Positions 8,454-16,166 of a DNA stretch of 47,268 nucleotides are shown piece by piece. The notes below the pieces were generated by a model. It saw nothing but the letters and a program-made list of their open reading frames with translations. It had not been told where the DNA came from and made no database searches. A program made the translations under genes and the position numbers. Where the stretch lies: assembly GCA_031549925.1 (NCBI GenBank), contig JAVBPA010000096.1, positions 1 to 47,268 on the forward strand, in the 5' to 3' direction. The DNA is from JAVBPA01 sp031549925 (GTDB lineage: Bacteria > Bacillota > Clostridia > Oscillospirales > CAG-272). Within the stretch, counting starts at the first letter, position 1. Each line of letters starts with the position of its first letter.

Positions 8454-9770
8454 TTAATTAAAATAAACAAGCCAAACTGCGTAAGGAGGAAGTGTTATTG
8501 ATTCATTCATGTTAAAATTTAATATTTCATAGTTATGAATTTCATCTGTAGCTTTACATTCTATAATATTTTTTACATCAGAAGAAGTTTCAATATTTAT
8601 ATTAATCATTTCACTGTTTGAATTTACAATCAAAACGGCTTTTTTATCACCTACGGCAGCACATATGTAAACACCCTCCGCATCACAAAATGATTCCGCT
8701 TCATTTTGTAATATATAAAGCTCTCCGAAAGCTAAAAATGAATTATAAGCTTTAAGTGTACACATTTCATCCAAACTAAATATTCCGCAATAAATTGAAC
8801 TCGCCTGACCGTCATAATACATACACATATCAGTCGATGTTTTTTGCATAGCACACATTATAGCGGCAATATTTGAAGCGTCAACAGCTTTTCTTCTGTT
8901 TCTGATTCCGGGATTCCATTCGTTAAAAATTACTTCCGCTTCTCCATAACCGTATTCTGTTAATTTTTCTTTTGCGTATTTTGCATACATAACATTTTCT
9001 TTTAAACCGGCGTAACTGTGCCATGAAAAGAAATCAAGCGGAGTTTTACGTTCGGATATGTATTTAAAAAAGTCATGGAAAAACTCAACGAAATATCCTA
9101 CTCTTGAAGTAGAATGAGCCGTTTCTGAAAAATTCGAATCAGAGATTGCATAAAAACCGCAGCTTGCGTATCCTCCGATTTTTAATTCCGGGAATTTTTC
9201 TTTTAAATATCTAGCTGTTATATCGTAAAGTTCAAAGAATTGTTCAGGTGTTCCCTTCCACATAGGATTATCATCGATAACAGGTTCGTTATCAGGTTCA
9301 TTCCAAATTTCCCAATACTTGATATTATAATGAAAACCATCAGCCCATCCATAATTATAATGTAAAATGATGTGTTCGCATATTCTCGCCCATTTATTCG
9401 GATCTGCCGGCGGATATATGTGATACGATTTTATATAATGATAATTTTCTATTGTGCATCCGAGTCTGTAAAAAGGTTCTACTCCGAACTTTATCATTTC
9501 TGATAGCAGCACATCCGTAAATGAAAAATCGTATGAAGCGGGATCGTTTTCATCGGCTGAAAAATCCATAAAAATGTTTTCAATATCGACATATCTCGCT
9601 CCTCCGAATAATCCTCCGGTGTCATGAAGACGTCCGTACGGTACATGCGCTTCTTTTAATTTTCCGTATAAACCCAGAGAATCACACGGAACTGTAGGCA
9701 TATTATTAATAGCGTGCATTGGTTTTATTTTTCCGGTTATTTTTGTAAAATCGATTTTTATTGTATTCAT
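8454..9770 (-). CDS. GH39-like glycoside hydrolase (beta-xylosidase-like), cytoplasmic
   Basis: This 438-aa clan GH-A enzyme has acid/base Glu158 in the motif EIWNEPDN and nucleophile candidate Glu284 in IFNEWNP. W250-H-S-Y also matches the GH39 barrel. A C-terminal beta domain (about 350-438) follows. The ATG at 9770 is chosen because AAAGGAA lies six bases upstream and the family homology starts there; the open frame reaches 9845 without support. There is no signal peptide, so the substrate must be imported. It is the first gene of the minus-strand carbohydrate run and diverges from the DUF1080 gene. Confidence 0.88.
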   Translation of the reverse strand: MNTIKIDFTKITGKIKPMHAINNMPTVPCDSLGLYGKLKEAHVPYGRLHDTGGLFGGARYVDIENIFMDFSADENDPASYDFSFTDVLLSEMIKFGVEPFYRLGCTIENYHYIKSYHIYPPADPNKWARICEHIILHYNYGWADGFHYNIKYWEIWNEPDNEPVIDDNPMWKGTPEQFFELYDITARYLKEKFPELKIGGYASCGFYAISDSNFSETAHSTSRVGYFVEFFHDFFKYISERKTPLDFFSWHSYAGLKENVMYAKYAKEKLTEYGYGEAEVIFNEWNPGIRNRRKAVDASNIAAIMCAMQKTSTDMCMYYDGQASSIYCGIFSLDEMCTLKAYNSFLAFGELYILQNEAESFCDAEGVYICAAVGDKKAVLIVNSNSEMININIETSSDVKNIIECKATDEIHNYEILNFNMNESITLPPYAVWLVYFN

Positions 9771-9812
9771 ATTAATTTCCTTTGTACTCGTTTTATTTAT
9801 ATTTATTTCCGC

Positions 9813-9846
9813 TATCTTGATAAAAATAAAGATATATCTTGACAAA
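9813..9846. promoter_or_regulatory. Direct repeat, possible operator, in the divergent promoter region
   Basis: TATCTTGATAAA (9813-9824) and TATCTTGACAAA (9835-9846) are 12-mers with one mismatch whose starts are 22 bp apart, about two helical turns. The second copy overlaps the -35 of the rightward promoter. It could bind a regulator of both divergent units. Confidence 0.45.
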
Positions 9847-9867
9847 TATCGAAATAATATATAGACT
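9839..9867 (+). promoter_or_regulatory. Promoter for the DUF1080 gene
   Basis: TTGACA (9839-9844) is followed 17 bases later by TAGACT (9862-9867). The -35 is perfect and the -10 is acceptable. Confidence 0.65.
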
Positions 9868-9882
9868 AAATATAAGTTACAA
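9854..9882 (-). promoter_or_regulatory. Promoter for the GH39 gene and downstream carbohydrate genes
   Basis: On the minus strand TTGTAA (9882-9877) and TATTAT (9859-9854) are 17 bases apart. It interleaves with the rightward promoter, so the two polymerases would compete for the same 44 bp. Confidence 0.65.
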
Positions 9883-9945
9883 TTATATCAAAAGTATGAA
9901 CGCAACAAATATTTATGAATACGAAAAATATAACGGAGGATATTT

Positions 9946-10533
9946 ATGGCTTACGATAAAATAGTATTATTTGACGGAACATCAACCGATGCATGGGTTG
10001 ACAGAAATGGCAATAAAATAACATGGGAAATCGACAAAGAAGGATTTTTAACAGTAGTTTCCGGTGATATAATATCAAAAGAAACATACGGAGACGCTAT
10101 GATTCATGTGGAATTCAGATGTCCGTATATGCCGGGAGAAACCGGTCAAGGAAGGGGAAACAGCGGTGTTTATGTGCATGGTTGTTACGAAATACAAGTT
10201 CTTGATTCATACGGTATAGAAAATCCCTCACTCGGAGACTGCGGAGCTGTGTATAATTTAATAAAACCGAACATGAACGCAAGCGCTCCGGCGGGAGAAT
10301 GGCAAACATATGACATATTAATCCGCGCCCCGAAATATGATGACAACGGAATTATAACCGAAAAAGCAATATTATCGATAATACATAACGGACTTCCCAT
10401 ACATAATAGCGCGAAATTGGAAAACAACACACCCGGCGGTGTTTACAATTCAATTGTTGCAAACGGACCGCTTCTTTTACAGGATCACGGTAATCCGGTA
10501 AGCTACCGTAATATTTGGCTTATAAAATTATAA
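9946..10533 (+). CDS. DUF1080 / 3-keto-disaccharide hydrolase family protein
   Basis: This 195-aa concanavalin-like beta-sandwich protein has family motifs at the start (LFDGTSTDAW), the middle (FRCPYMPGETGQGRGNSGVYV followed by YEIQVLDSYG) and the end (LQDHGNPVSYRNIWL). Family PF06439 includes enzymes that cleave 3-keto-glycosides. A GGAGG ribosome site precedes the ATG. Unlike many Bacteroidota homologues it has no signal peptide, so it would work in the cytoplasm. It diverges from the GH39 gene and shares its promoter region, which suggests a linked carbohydrate role. Confidence 0.9.
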   Translation: MAYDKIVLFDGTSTDAWVDRNGNKITWEIDKEGFLTVVSGDIISKETYGDAMIHVEFRCPYMPGETGQGRGNSGVYVHGCYEIQVLDSYGIENPSLGDCGAVYNLIKPNMNASAPAGEWQTYDILIRAPKYDDNGIITEKAILSIIHNGLPIHNSAKLENNTPGGVYNSIVANGPLLLQDHGNPVSYRNIWLIKL

Positions 10534-10540
10534 AAATAAA

Positions 10541-10576
10541 ATTGCTCTTCTTTTTAATTGAGAAGGGCAATCTTTT
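10541..10576. terminator. Bidirectional terminator between DUF1080 gene and mutL
   Basis: ATTGCTCTTCT (10541-10551) pairs with AGAAGGGCAAT (10561-10571) in an 11-bp stem with one G-U pair. T-rich tails occur in both directions, which suits the convergent genes. Confidence 0.85.
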
Positions 10577-10577
10577 A

Positions 10578-12605
10578 TTATGTTCTTTTAAATTGTTTTT
10601 CTATACCGCTTTTTGTTATATCAAAAGCGACGGGTCTGCCATGTGGACAATATTGTATGTCGGGAGATTGCATAAGCGATGAAACGAGCCATTCTATATT
10701 TTCAAAAGCATCCTTTCTTCCGGCTTTCATACTAGCTTTGCATGAAGCTTGATATAATGCTTCTTCAAAAAACAATTCCCTTTGATTTTCGACATTTGTC
10801 ACTCCGGTGCCAAGCCCTGCCGCTAAAGCATTTAACATATCAACAGAAGAATTAATATTTAACACTGAAGGTATAGAAAATAACTGTACATTGTCCTCAT
10901 CGTCAAATATATATGATAATCCGGTCATTTCTATATCATTTTTATATTCTACAAGCGCGGCATATTCAACCGGTGTAAACTTTAAAACAATAGGCACTAA
11001 TAATATCTGAGAATAACCGAATTTGTTTCCGGTTTGCATATTATATTTCATTTGTTCAAAAATCAATCTTTCGTGAGCCGCATGCTTATCTATAATTAAT
11101 AATTTTTCAGTCGTTTCAACTATAATATAGCTGTCATATACTACACCCATTATTTTATAGTTTTTATTTTTAATATCTTCCGGCGGTTTGATTTCATTTG
11201 ATTTTTCAATTATTTCAGAGTTTTCCGCTTTATTTATGTCACTTTTTTTATATTGAAAATCATTCGAAATATTTATATTCTTTAATTCTTCCCTATATTT
11301 GGGTATACGGGGCTGTGTAATCTGCGGCTCTTCCGTTCCATCGTTTATTGTTTCAGTTATTATTTCTTTTTTTATTAATTCGGAATTTTGTTTTTCTTCG
11401 GTTGTTATTTTATCGGTTTTATTTAAATTTTCAGAAGATATTTCTTCCGTTTTATCATTTTCCTCTTTCGATTCAAATAAATCATATATTTTTTTATCTT
11501 CACGTTTATTTATATCATCGGTTACCGGATCAATAACCGAAGCAAAAGCGTTGTTTACAAAGCTTATATCACTGGCTGTATAAATCGTATCTTTAAGCGT
11601 AAATTCCGGACGTTTGGTATTTTCCATTAAAGAATTTTTGGCTGCGCTGTAAACGGCGGCAAAAACCGCTTTTTCATTTGAAAATTTTACTTCCAGTTTT
11701 GCGGGATGAACATTTACATCAACAAACGAAGGATGTATTTCTATATTTAAAACACATGAGGGGTATCTGTTTGTTTCAATAAAAGTATTATAAGCCTCTT
11801 CAAAAGCGGCGGTGATGACCCCGCTCTTAATATATCTTTTATTTAAAAAGATATTTTGATAATTTCGGTTTCCCTTTGTATTTTCAGGTATACTGATAAA
11901 TCCCGTTATAGAAATACCTTGTGTGGTATCTTTAACCGGTATCATTTTTTTTGCATAATCCCTGCCAAGAACTGCATAAATTGTGTTTTGCAATTTTCCG
12001 TCTCCGGGAGTATCGAATTTAACTGTCCCGTCAGTAATATATTTTATGGCTATATCAGGTCTTGAAAGCGCAATTTTTTCAACTACCGCTGTAACAGCCA
12101 TTGATTCTGTAATATCTTTTTTCAAAAATTTTTTTCTTGCCGGAAAATTCGCAAACAATTCTTCGATAATAATCATAGTTCCGCGTTTGCAGCCAATATC
12201 ACCCAGTTCTTTGATTTCGCCGCATTCGCAAATAAGGAGAGTTCCAATATCGTCAATTTCATTTTTAGTCATAATACGCAATTTAGAAACTGATGCTATT
12301 GCGGCAAGTGCTTCTCCGCGGAATCCGAGAGTTAATATTCCGTCAAGATCTCTTTCATCCCTGATTTTGCTCGTAGCGTGTCTCATAACACAAACCGGAA
12401 CATCATCACGGCTCATTCCGCAGCCGTCGTCGCCAACCCTCATGAAAGATACTCCGCCGTTTTTTATTTCAACGGTTATATGAGCAGCTCCCGCGTCAAT
12501 CGAATTTTCAAGCAGCTCCTTTATGACGGAAGCCGGTCTTTCCACCACTTCCCCCGCAGCTATCAAATTAGCTACATTAATATCTAAAACGTTTATAATA
12601 CCCAT
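10578..12605 (-). CDS. mutL: DNA mismatch repair protein MutL
   Basis: This 675-aa protein has an N-terminal GHKL ATPase with LIAAGEVVERPASVIKELLENS, DAG, and GFRGEAL motifs. A variable acidic linker (about 340-470) follows. The C-terminal dimerisation/endonuclease domain has DKHAAHERLIFE (the DQHA-type metal site, with Lys replacing Gln), CKASMKAGR and CPHGRP. These indicate a nicking MutL, as in bacteria without MutH. It starts two bases after the stop of the mini membrane protein gene with no clear ribosome site, so it is probably translationally coupled. It is last in the ylbF-mutS-mutL run. Confidence 0.97.
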   Translation of the reverse strand: MGIINVLDINVANLIAAGEVVERPASVIKELLENSIDAGAAHITVEIKNGGVSFMRVGDDGCGMSRDDVPVCVMRHATSKIRDERDLDGILTLGFRGEALAAIASVSKLRIMTKNEIDDIGTLLICECGEIKELGDIGCKRGTMIIIEELFANFPARKKFLKKDITESMAVTAVVEKIALSRPDIAIKYITDGTVKFDTPGDGKLQNTIYAVLGRDYAKKMIPVKDTTQGISITGFISIPENTKGNRNYQNIFLNKRYIKSGVITAAFEEAYNTFIETNRYPSCVLNIEIHPSFVDVNVHPAKLEVKFSNEKAVFAAVYSAAKNSLMENTKRPEFTLKDTIYTASDISFVNNAFASVIDPVTDDINKREDKKIYDLFESKEENDKTEEISSENLNKTDKITTEEKQNSELIKKEIITETINDGTEEPQITQPRIPKYREELKNINISNDFQYKKSDINKAENSEIIEKSNEIKPPEDIKNKNYKIMGVVYDSYIIVETTEKLLIIDKHAAHERLIFEQMKYNMQTGNKFGYSQILLVPIVLKFTPVEYAALVEYKNDIEMTGLSYIFDDEDNVQLFSIPSVLNINSSVDMLNALAAGLGTGVTNVENQRELFFEEALYQASCKASMKAGRKDAFENIEWLVSSLMQSPDIQYCPHGRPVAFDITKSGIEKQFKRT

Positions 12606-12607
12606 TT

Positions 12608-12790
12608 TTATTTACGCTTTTTTTTAATATAAAAATATAAAAATATTAATCCGATGAATATTGCAGCCAATACTCCGATTAAAATATAATCACCTAGCGA
12701 TGATGAAGTTATAATTATTTTTGTCGGACCGTCAGCGCCGCCTATTATACCCACACTGCACAGCATATCCGAAAAAATTTGCAAATTCAT
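12608..12790 (-). CDS. 60-aa membrane miniprotein with GGADGPT motif (decarboxylase beta-subunit-like)
   Basis: The protein has an N-terminal segment with VGIIGGADGPTKI, then one membrane helix (YILIGVLAAIFIGLIFLYFYI) and a basic tail KKKRK. The GGADGPT signature is otherwise found in beta subunits of sodium-pumping decarboxylases (OadB/GcdB), which are about 400 aa. Only this motif and one helix exist here, so it cannot be a working decarboxylase. A strong GGAGGT ribosome site shows it is a real gene. It lies between mutS (16 bases away) and mutL (2 bases away). Similar short proteins are commonly misannotated as decarboxylase fragments; I infer a distinct miniprotein family of unknown role. 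Confidence 0.82.
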   Translation of the reverse strand: MNLQIFSDMLCSVGIIGGADGPTKIIITSSSLGDYILIGVLAAIFIGLIFLYFYIKKKRK

Positions 12791-12806
12791 ATAAACAGCA
12801 CCTCCG

Positions 12807-15425
12807 TTATTTTAACATTTTTTTAAGGTCATATAAAAAATTTAAAGCTTCAATCGGAGTCAGCATTTCGCAGTCAAGCTTTTTTAATTTTTCAATTATT
12901 TCATCTGTTCTTATATCGTCAAAAGTTATATTATTATTTTCTTTTTTATCTTTTTCAATCTCAATATCGTTATGCGTGAGCAATTTGCTTTTTTCCTCAA
13001 GTGTTTTTAATACTTCTTTTGCTCTTTTTATTATTTCAATAGGAACTCCCGCTAATTTCGCGACTTCAATTCCGTAACTGTCATCGGCTGCTCCCTTGAT
13101 TATTTTTCTCAAAAAAACTAAATCGTCACCCTTTTTTTTAGCTGCAATATTATAATTTACAACTCCGTCAAACTCATTTTCCATTACTGTCAGTTCATGA
13201 TAATGCGTTGCGAATAATGTTTTTGCTCCGATTTTTTTACTTTGAGTATACTCAATAATAGCCCTTGCTATACTCATTCCGTCAAAAGTTGAAGTTCCGC
13301 GTCCGATTTCATCGTATATTATCAAACTTCGTTCGGTCGCGTTTTTTAATATATACGCTACTTCAGTCATTTCGAGCATAAAAGTTGACTGCCCTGAAGA
13401 CAAGTCATCCGAAGCTCCTATTCGTGTAAAAAGCTTGTCAATAACACCGACGGAAGCTTCTCTTGCCGGAACATACGAACCGATTTGAGCTAAAATAACT
13501 ATCGCGGCAATTTGCCTCATATATGTGGATTTTCCCGCCATATTAGGTCCTGTTATTAATACCATTCGATTATTTTTGGTATCAAGCAAAGTATCGTTCG
13601 GAATAAAATTACCGTCTGAAACAAATTGTTCGACTATCGGATGTCTTCCTTCTTTTATATTAATTTCAGTTCCGTATTCGATATTCGGATATGTATAATT
13701 ATTTTTAAAAGCGGTTAAAGCCAAACTTAAATAAGAATCAAGAGCCGCTATCATTTCAGAAGTAATTTGTATTCTTGCCGTTTCGGAAGATATTTTTTTT
13801 CTTATTTCACAAAACAAATCATATTCCAAAGCCGTTTCTTTATCAGATGCGCCAAGTATCGTACCTTCTAAATTTTTTAATTCTTCTGTAATAAAGCGTT
13901 CGCTGTTAGAAAGCGTTTGTTTTCTTATATATCTCTGCGGTATATCGGACAAATTAGATTTGGTTATGTCAATATAATATCCGAATACGCGGTTGTAACC
14001 GATTTTTAATCCCTTTATTCCCGTTTCTTCGCGTTCCCGCTGTTCAATTTTATCGATATAATCTTTGCTGTTATTGATTATATTTAACAATTCATCTATT
14101 TCGGAATTATAACCTTTTTTAATAAATCCGCCTTCGCGTATTGAAAACGGAGGTTCTTCTATTATAGCCGATGATATCAAATCATAAATATCAGATAATT
14201 CATCTAAATTTTCATAAATGTTTTTTAGCTCATCACTATAGCTATCAGATAATAACAATTTAATTTTCGGTATAACCGCAAATGTATTTGCCATCGCCAC
14301 AAGGTCACGGGAATTAGCGTTTCCGTAAACGATTCGTGCCATAATCCGTTCGATATCCAATACGGATTTTAACAGTTCACAAAGATCCTCCCTCAATAAA
14401 AAATTTGAAAATAATTCTTCTACAGCTCCGAGTCTGCGTTCAATTGCTTTTATATTTACAAGGGGTCTTTCAAGCCATTTACGCAGCATACGCGCACCGA
14501 TTGAGGTTTTGGTGTTATCGATAACCCACAAAAGCGAACCGCGTTTTTCACCTGTTCTCATTTGCGTACAAAGCTCTAAATTTCGCCTTGTATTATAATC
14601 TAATTCAAGATATTGGTTTTCATTATAAAAATTTAAGTTTTTAACACAGACAACATCTGATTTTTGTGTTTGCTCTATATATGAAAGCAAGGCTCCGGCG
14701 GCTAAAACAGCGGATTTATTAGCACTTATCTTTTCATCCGTTATTTTATCAAATGTATTTACAACTAAATTTCTTGAAAATACGGTATCAAATCTTTCAT
14801 TGTCTTCTTCCGTAGCATTTATTATACTGCCAAGCTTATTTTTTATAAAATCGAGCAGTTGATTTATTGATGCGGAGTATTTATTCAATATAATTTCACG
14901 GGGGTTATATGTCGATAACTCGTTTAATATTCTTTGATAAACATTAACTCCGCCGATATTGCAAGCGTTTATATCACCGGTTGAAACATCGGCTATGCAA
15001 ATACCGGCGTCTTCCAAGGCAAAATTTTCCGGAATATAAACCGAACATAAATAATTGTTACGGCTTTCATCAAGATAACCGTTGCCGGTGATCGTTCCGG
15101 GGGTTATAAGTCTGACAACATCGCGTTTAATTAAACCTCCGCGTGCTTCCTCCGCAGTTTCTGTCTGTTCGCAAATAGCAACTTTAAATCCCTGTGATAT
15201 CAATCTAATGATATAGTTATCCGCGCTGTGAAACGGAATACCGCACATTGGAGCGCGTTGTTCTTCTCCGCAGTCTTTTCCTGTCAAAACTAAATCAAGA
15301 CGCGAAGAAGCAAGAACTGCGTCATCATAAAACATTTCATAAAAATCGCCAAGCCTGAAAAACAATATATAATTTTCGTATTTACTTTTAATATCTTTGT
15401 ATTGCTGTATTATCGGGGTTGCCAT
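12807..15425 (-). CDS. mutS: DNA mismatch repair protein MutS
   Basis: This full-length 872-aa protein starts with the mismatch-binding domain, where QYKDIKSKY is followed by FFRLGDFYEMF containing the conserved Phe-x-Glu wedge. The connector, lever and clamp domains follow. The C-terminal ATPase has Walker A GPNMAGKSTYMRQ, Walker B LIIYDEIGRGTSTFDG and ATHYHEL. It recognises mispairs and recruits the MutL encoded downstream. GAGG lies nine bases before the ATG. It follows the ylbF-like gene by 60 bases. Confidence 0.98.
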   Translation of the reverse strand: MATPIIQQYKDIKSKYENYILFFRLGDFYEMFYDDAVLASSRLDLVLTGKDCGEEQRAPMCGIPFHSADNYIIRLISQGFKVAICEQTETAEEARGGLIKRDVVRLITPGTITGNGYLDESRNNYLCSVYIPENFALEDAGICIADVSTGDINACNIGGVNVYQRILNELSTYNPREIILNKYSASINQLLDFIKNKLGSIINATEEDNERFDTVFSRNLVVNTFDKITDEKISANKSAVLAAGALLSYIEQTQKSDVVCVKNLNFYNENQYLELDYNTRRNLELCTQMRTGEKRGSLLWVIDNTKTSIGARMLRKWLERPLVNIKAIERRLGAVEELFSNFLLREDLCELLKSVLDIERIMARIVYGNANSRDLVAMANTFAVIPKIKLLLSDSYSDELKNIYENLDELSDIYDLISSAIIEEPPFSIREGGFIKKGYNSEIDELLNIINNSKDYIDKIEQREREETGIKGLKIGYNRVFGYYIDITKSNLSDIPQRYIRKQTLSNSERFITEELKNLEGTILGASDKETALEYDLFCEIRKKISSETARIQITSEMIAALDSYLSLALTAFKNNYTYPNIEYGTEINIKEGRHPIVEQFVSDGNFIPNDTLLDTKNNRMVLITGPNMAGKSTYMRQIAAIVILAQIGSYVPAREASVGVIDKLFTRIGASDDLSSGQSTFMLEMTEVAYILKNATERSLIIYDEIGRGTSTFDGMSIARAIIEYTQSKKIGAKTLFATHYHELTVMENEFDGVVNYNIAAKKKGDDLVFLRKIIKGAADDSYGIEVAKLAGVPIEIIKRAKEVLKTLEEKSKLLTHNDIEIEKDKKENNNITFDDIRTDEIIEKLKKLDCEMLTPIEALNFLYDLKKMLK

Positions 15426-15485
15426 TTGTTAAAACCTCATCGCAATCATTTATTATGCCTTTGTCATATAATAAACATAGATGAA

Positions 15486-15854
15486 TTAATGACAGCCCGA
15501 ACAACCTTCGCAGCCGTCATGACCGCATCCGCGTTTTCCCGTAACCACAAAATTAATTTCGTCATTTATCTCTTCCATTAAATTTGAAAGCTCTGTCTGT
15601 GTTTTAACATAATTTACATAAACCGGGTTTTCGGTTATTTCATCATAAAGAACACCCATTCTTTCTTCTATTTTTCTTGTATAAGAATCATCTTCTGTTG
15701 TTTTATATGCTTCGCTCAAAGAATTATATTCGTCAATAAGCGAACGCAGATATGCATCGGATTCGTAAACTTCCTCCGCCGTTTTAGCGTTTTTTGCTTG
15801 TTCGCTTTGTTTTATTTGTTCTCCCAGAGATTTCGCAAGCTCTAAAATTTCCAT
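15486..15854 (-). CDS. YlbF/YmcA-family protein with Cys-rich tail
   Basis: This 122-aa helical protein belongs to the Com_YlbF family. It has a long amphipathic N-terminal half, with ELAKSLGEQIKQS and a YLRSLIDEYNSL-type core. It ends in a cysteine cluster, GCGHDGCEGCSGCH. In Bacillus, YlbF (RicF) works with YmcA and YaaT in a complex carrying iron-sulfur clusters that affects RNA processing and development. The Cys tail here is consistent with metal or cluster binding. It is the first gene of the mutS-mutL run. The ribosome site is weak (AAAG). Confidence 0.85.
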   Translation of the reverse strand: MEILELAKSLGEQIKQSEQAKNAKTAEEVYESDAYLRSLIDEYNSLSEAYKTTEDDSYTRKIEERMGVLYDEITENPVYVNYVKTQTELSNLMEEINDEINFVVTGKRGCGHDGCEGCSGCH

Positions 15855-15927
15855 ATCAATTTATCACTTTCTATATTTTTTTTAATTAGACCGAACAGAA
15901 TAAGAATCATCGCATATTATAATATCA

Positions 15928-15959
15928 GAAGCGCAAACCGCTTCCCGATATAAAATCGG
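15928..15959 (+). other. Two tandem hairpins in the 5' region of the 31-aa peptide gene
   Basis: GAAGCG/CGCTTC (15928-15933 with 15939-15944) and CCGAT/ATCGG (15945-15949 with 15955-15959) form two adjacent small stem-loops ahead of the ribosome site. A palindromic ATTATAAT lies just upstream, but no good -35 is seen. They may stabilise the leader. Confidence 0.4.
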
Positions 15960-15999
15960 AAATAAAAATAATTAAAATATTAATTTGGAGGACGTTTTC

Positions 16000-16095
16000 A
16001 TGGATTGCCTCTGCAACCTATTTGATGACAGCAACATTTGGATTCTCATTATAGTACTGATAATCCTTTTCCTTTTCTCGGGCTGCGGCTGCTAA
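16000..16095 (+). CDS. 31-aa Cys-containing single-span membrane peptide
   Basis: An ATG at 16000 behind TTGGAGG opens a 31-codon frame ending at TAA 16093-16095. It encodes an N-terminal MDCLCNLFDDSN, a hydrophobic helix of about 15 residues (WILIIVLIILFLFSG) and a C-terminal GCGC. A strong terminator follows, so it is a complete small transcription unit. CxC pairs at both ends flank the membrane helix. It resembles the small CxC membrane peptides seen in spore-forming Clostridia, whose function is not established. It diverges from the Cys-tailed YlbF-like gene. Confidence 0.8.
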   Translation: MDCLCNLFDDSNIWILIIVLIILFLFSGCGC

Positions 16096-16128
16096 CATAA
16101 GCCTGATTTAAATTGCACATATAACCAA

Positions 16129-16166
16129 AGAAGTTCCGCTGAAAATGCGGGGCTTCTCTTTTTTTA
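16129..16166 (+). terminator. Terminator of the 31-aa peptide gene
   Basis: AGAAGTTCCGC (16129-16139) pairs with GCGGGGCTTCT (16147-16157) over 11 bp with two G-U pairs, then CTTTTTTTT. It overlaps the 3' end of the convergent U32 gene. Confidence 0.9.

Noticed and set aside
10807..12483. Several Ser/Phe-rich plus-strand frames across mutL
   Set aside because: Antisense shadows of mutL; composition is that of reversed codons and no ribosome sites are seen.
12721..13077. 118-codon plus-strand frame at the mutS end
   Set aside because: Antisense to mutS and to the miniprotein gene; low-complexity Ser/Phe/Ile composition.
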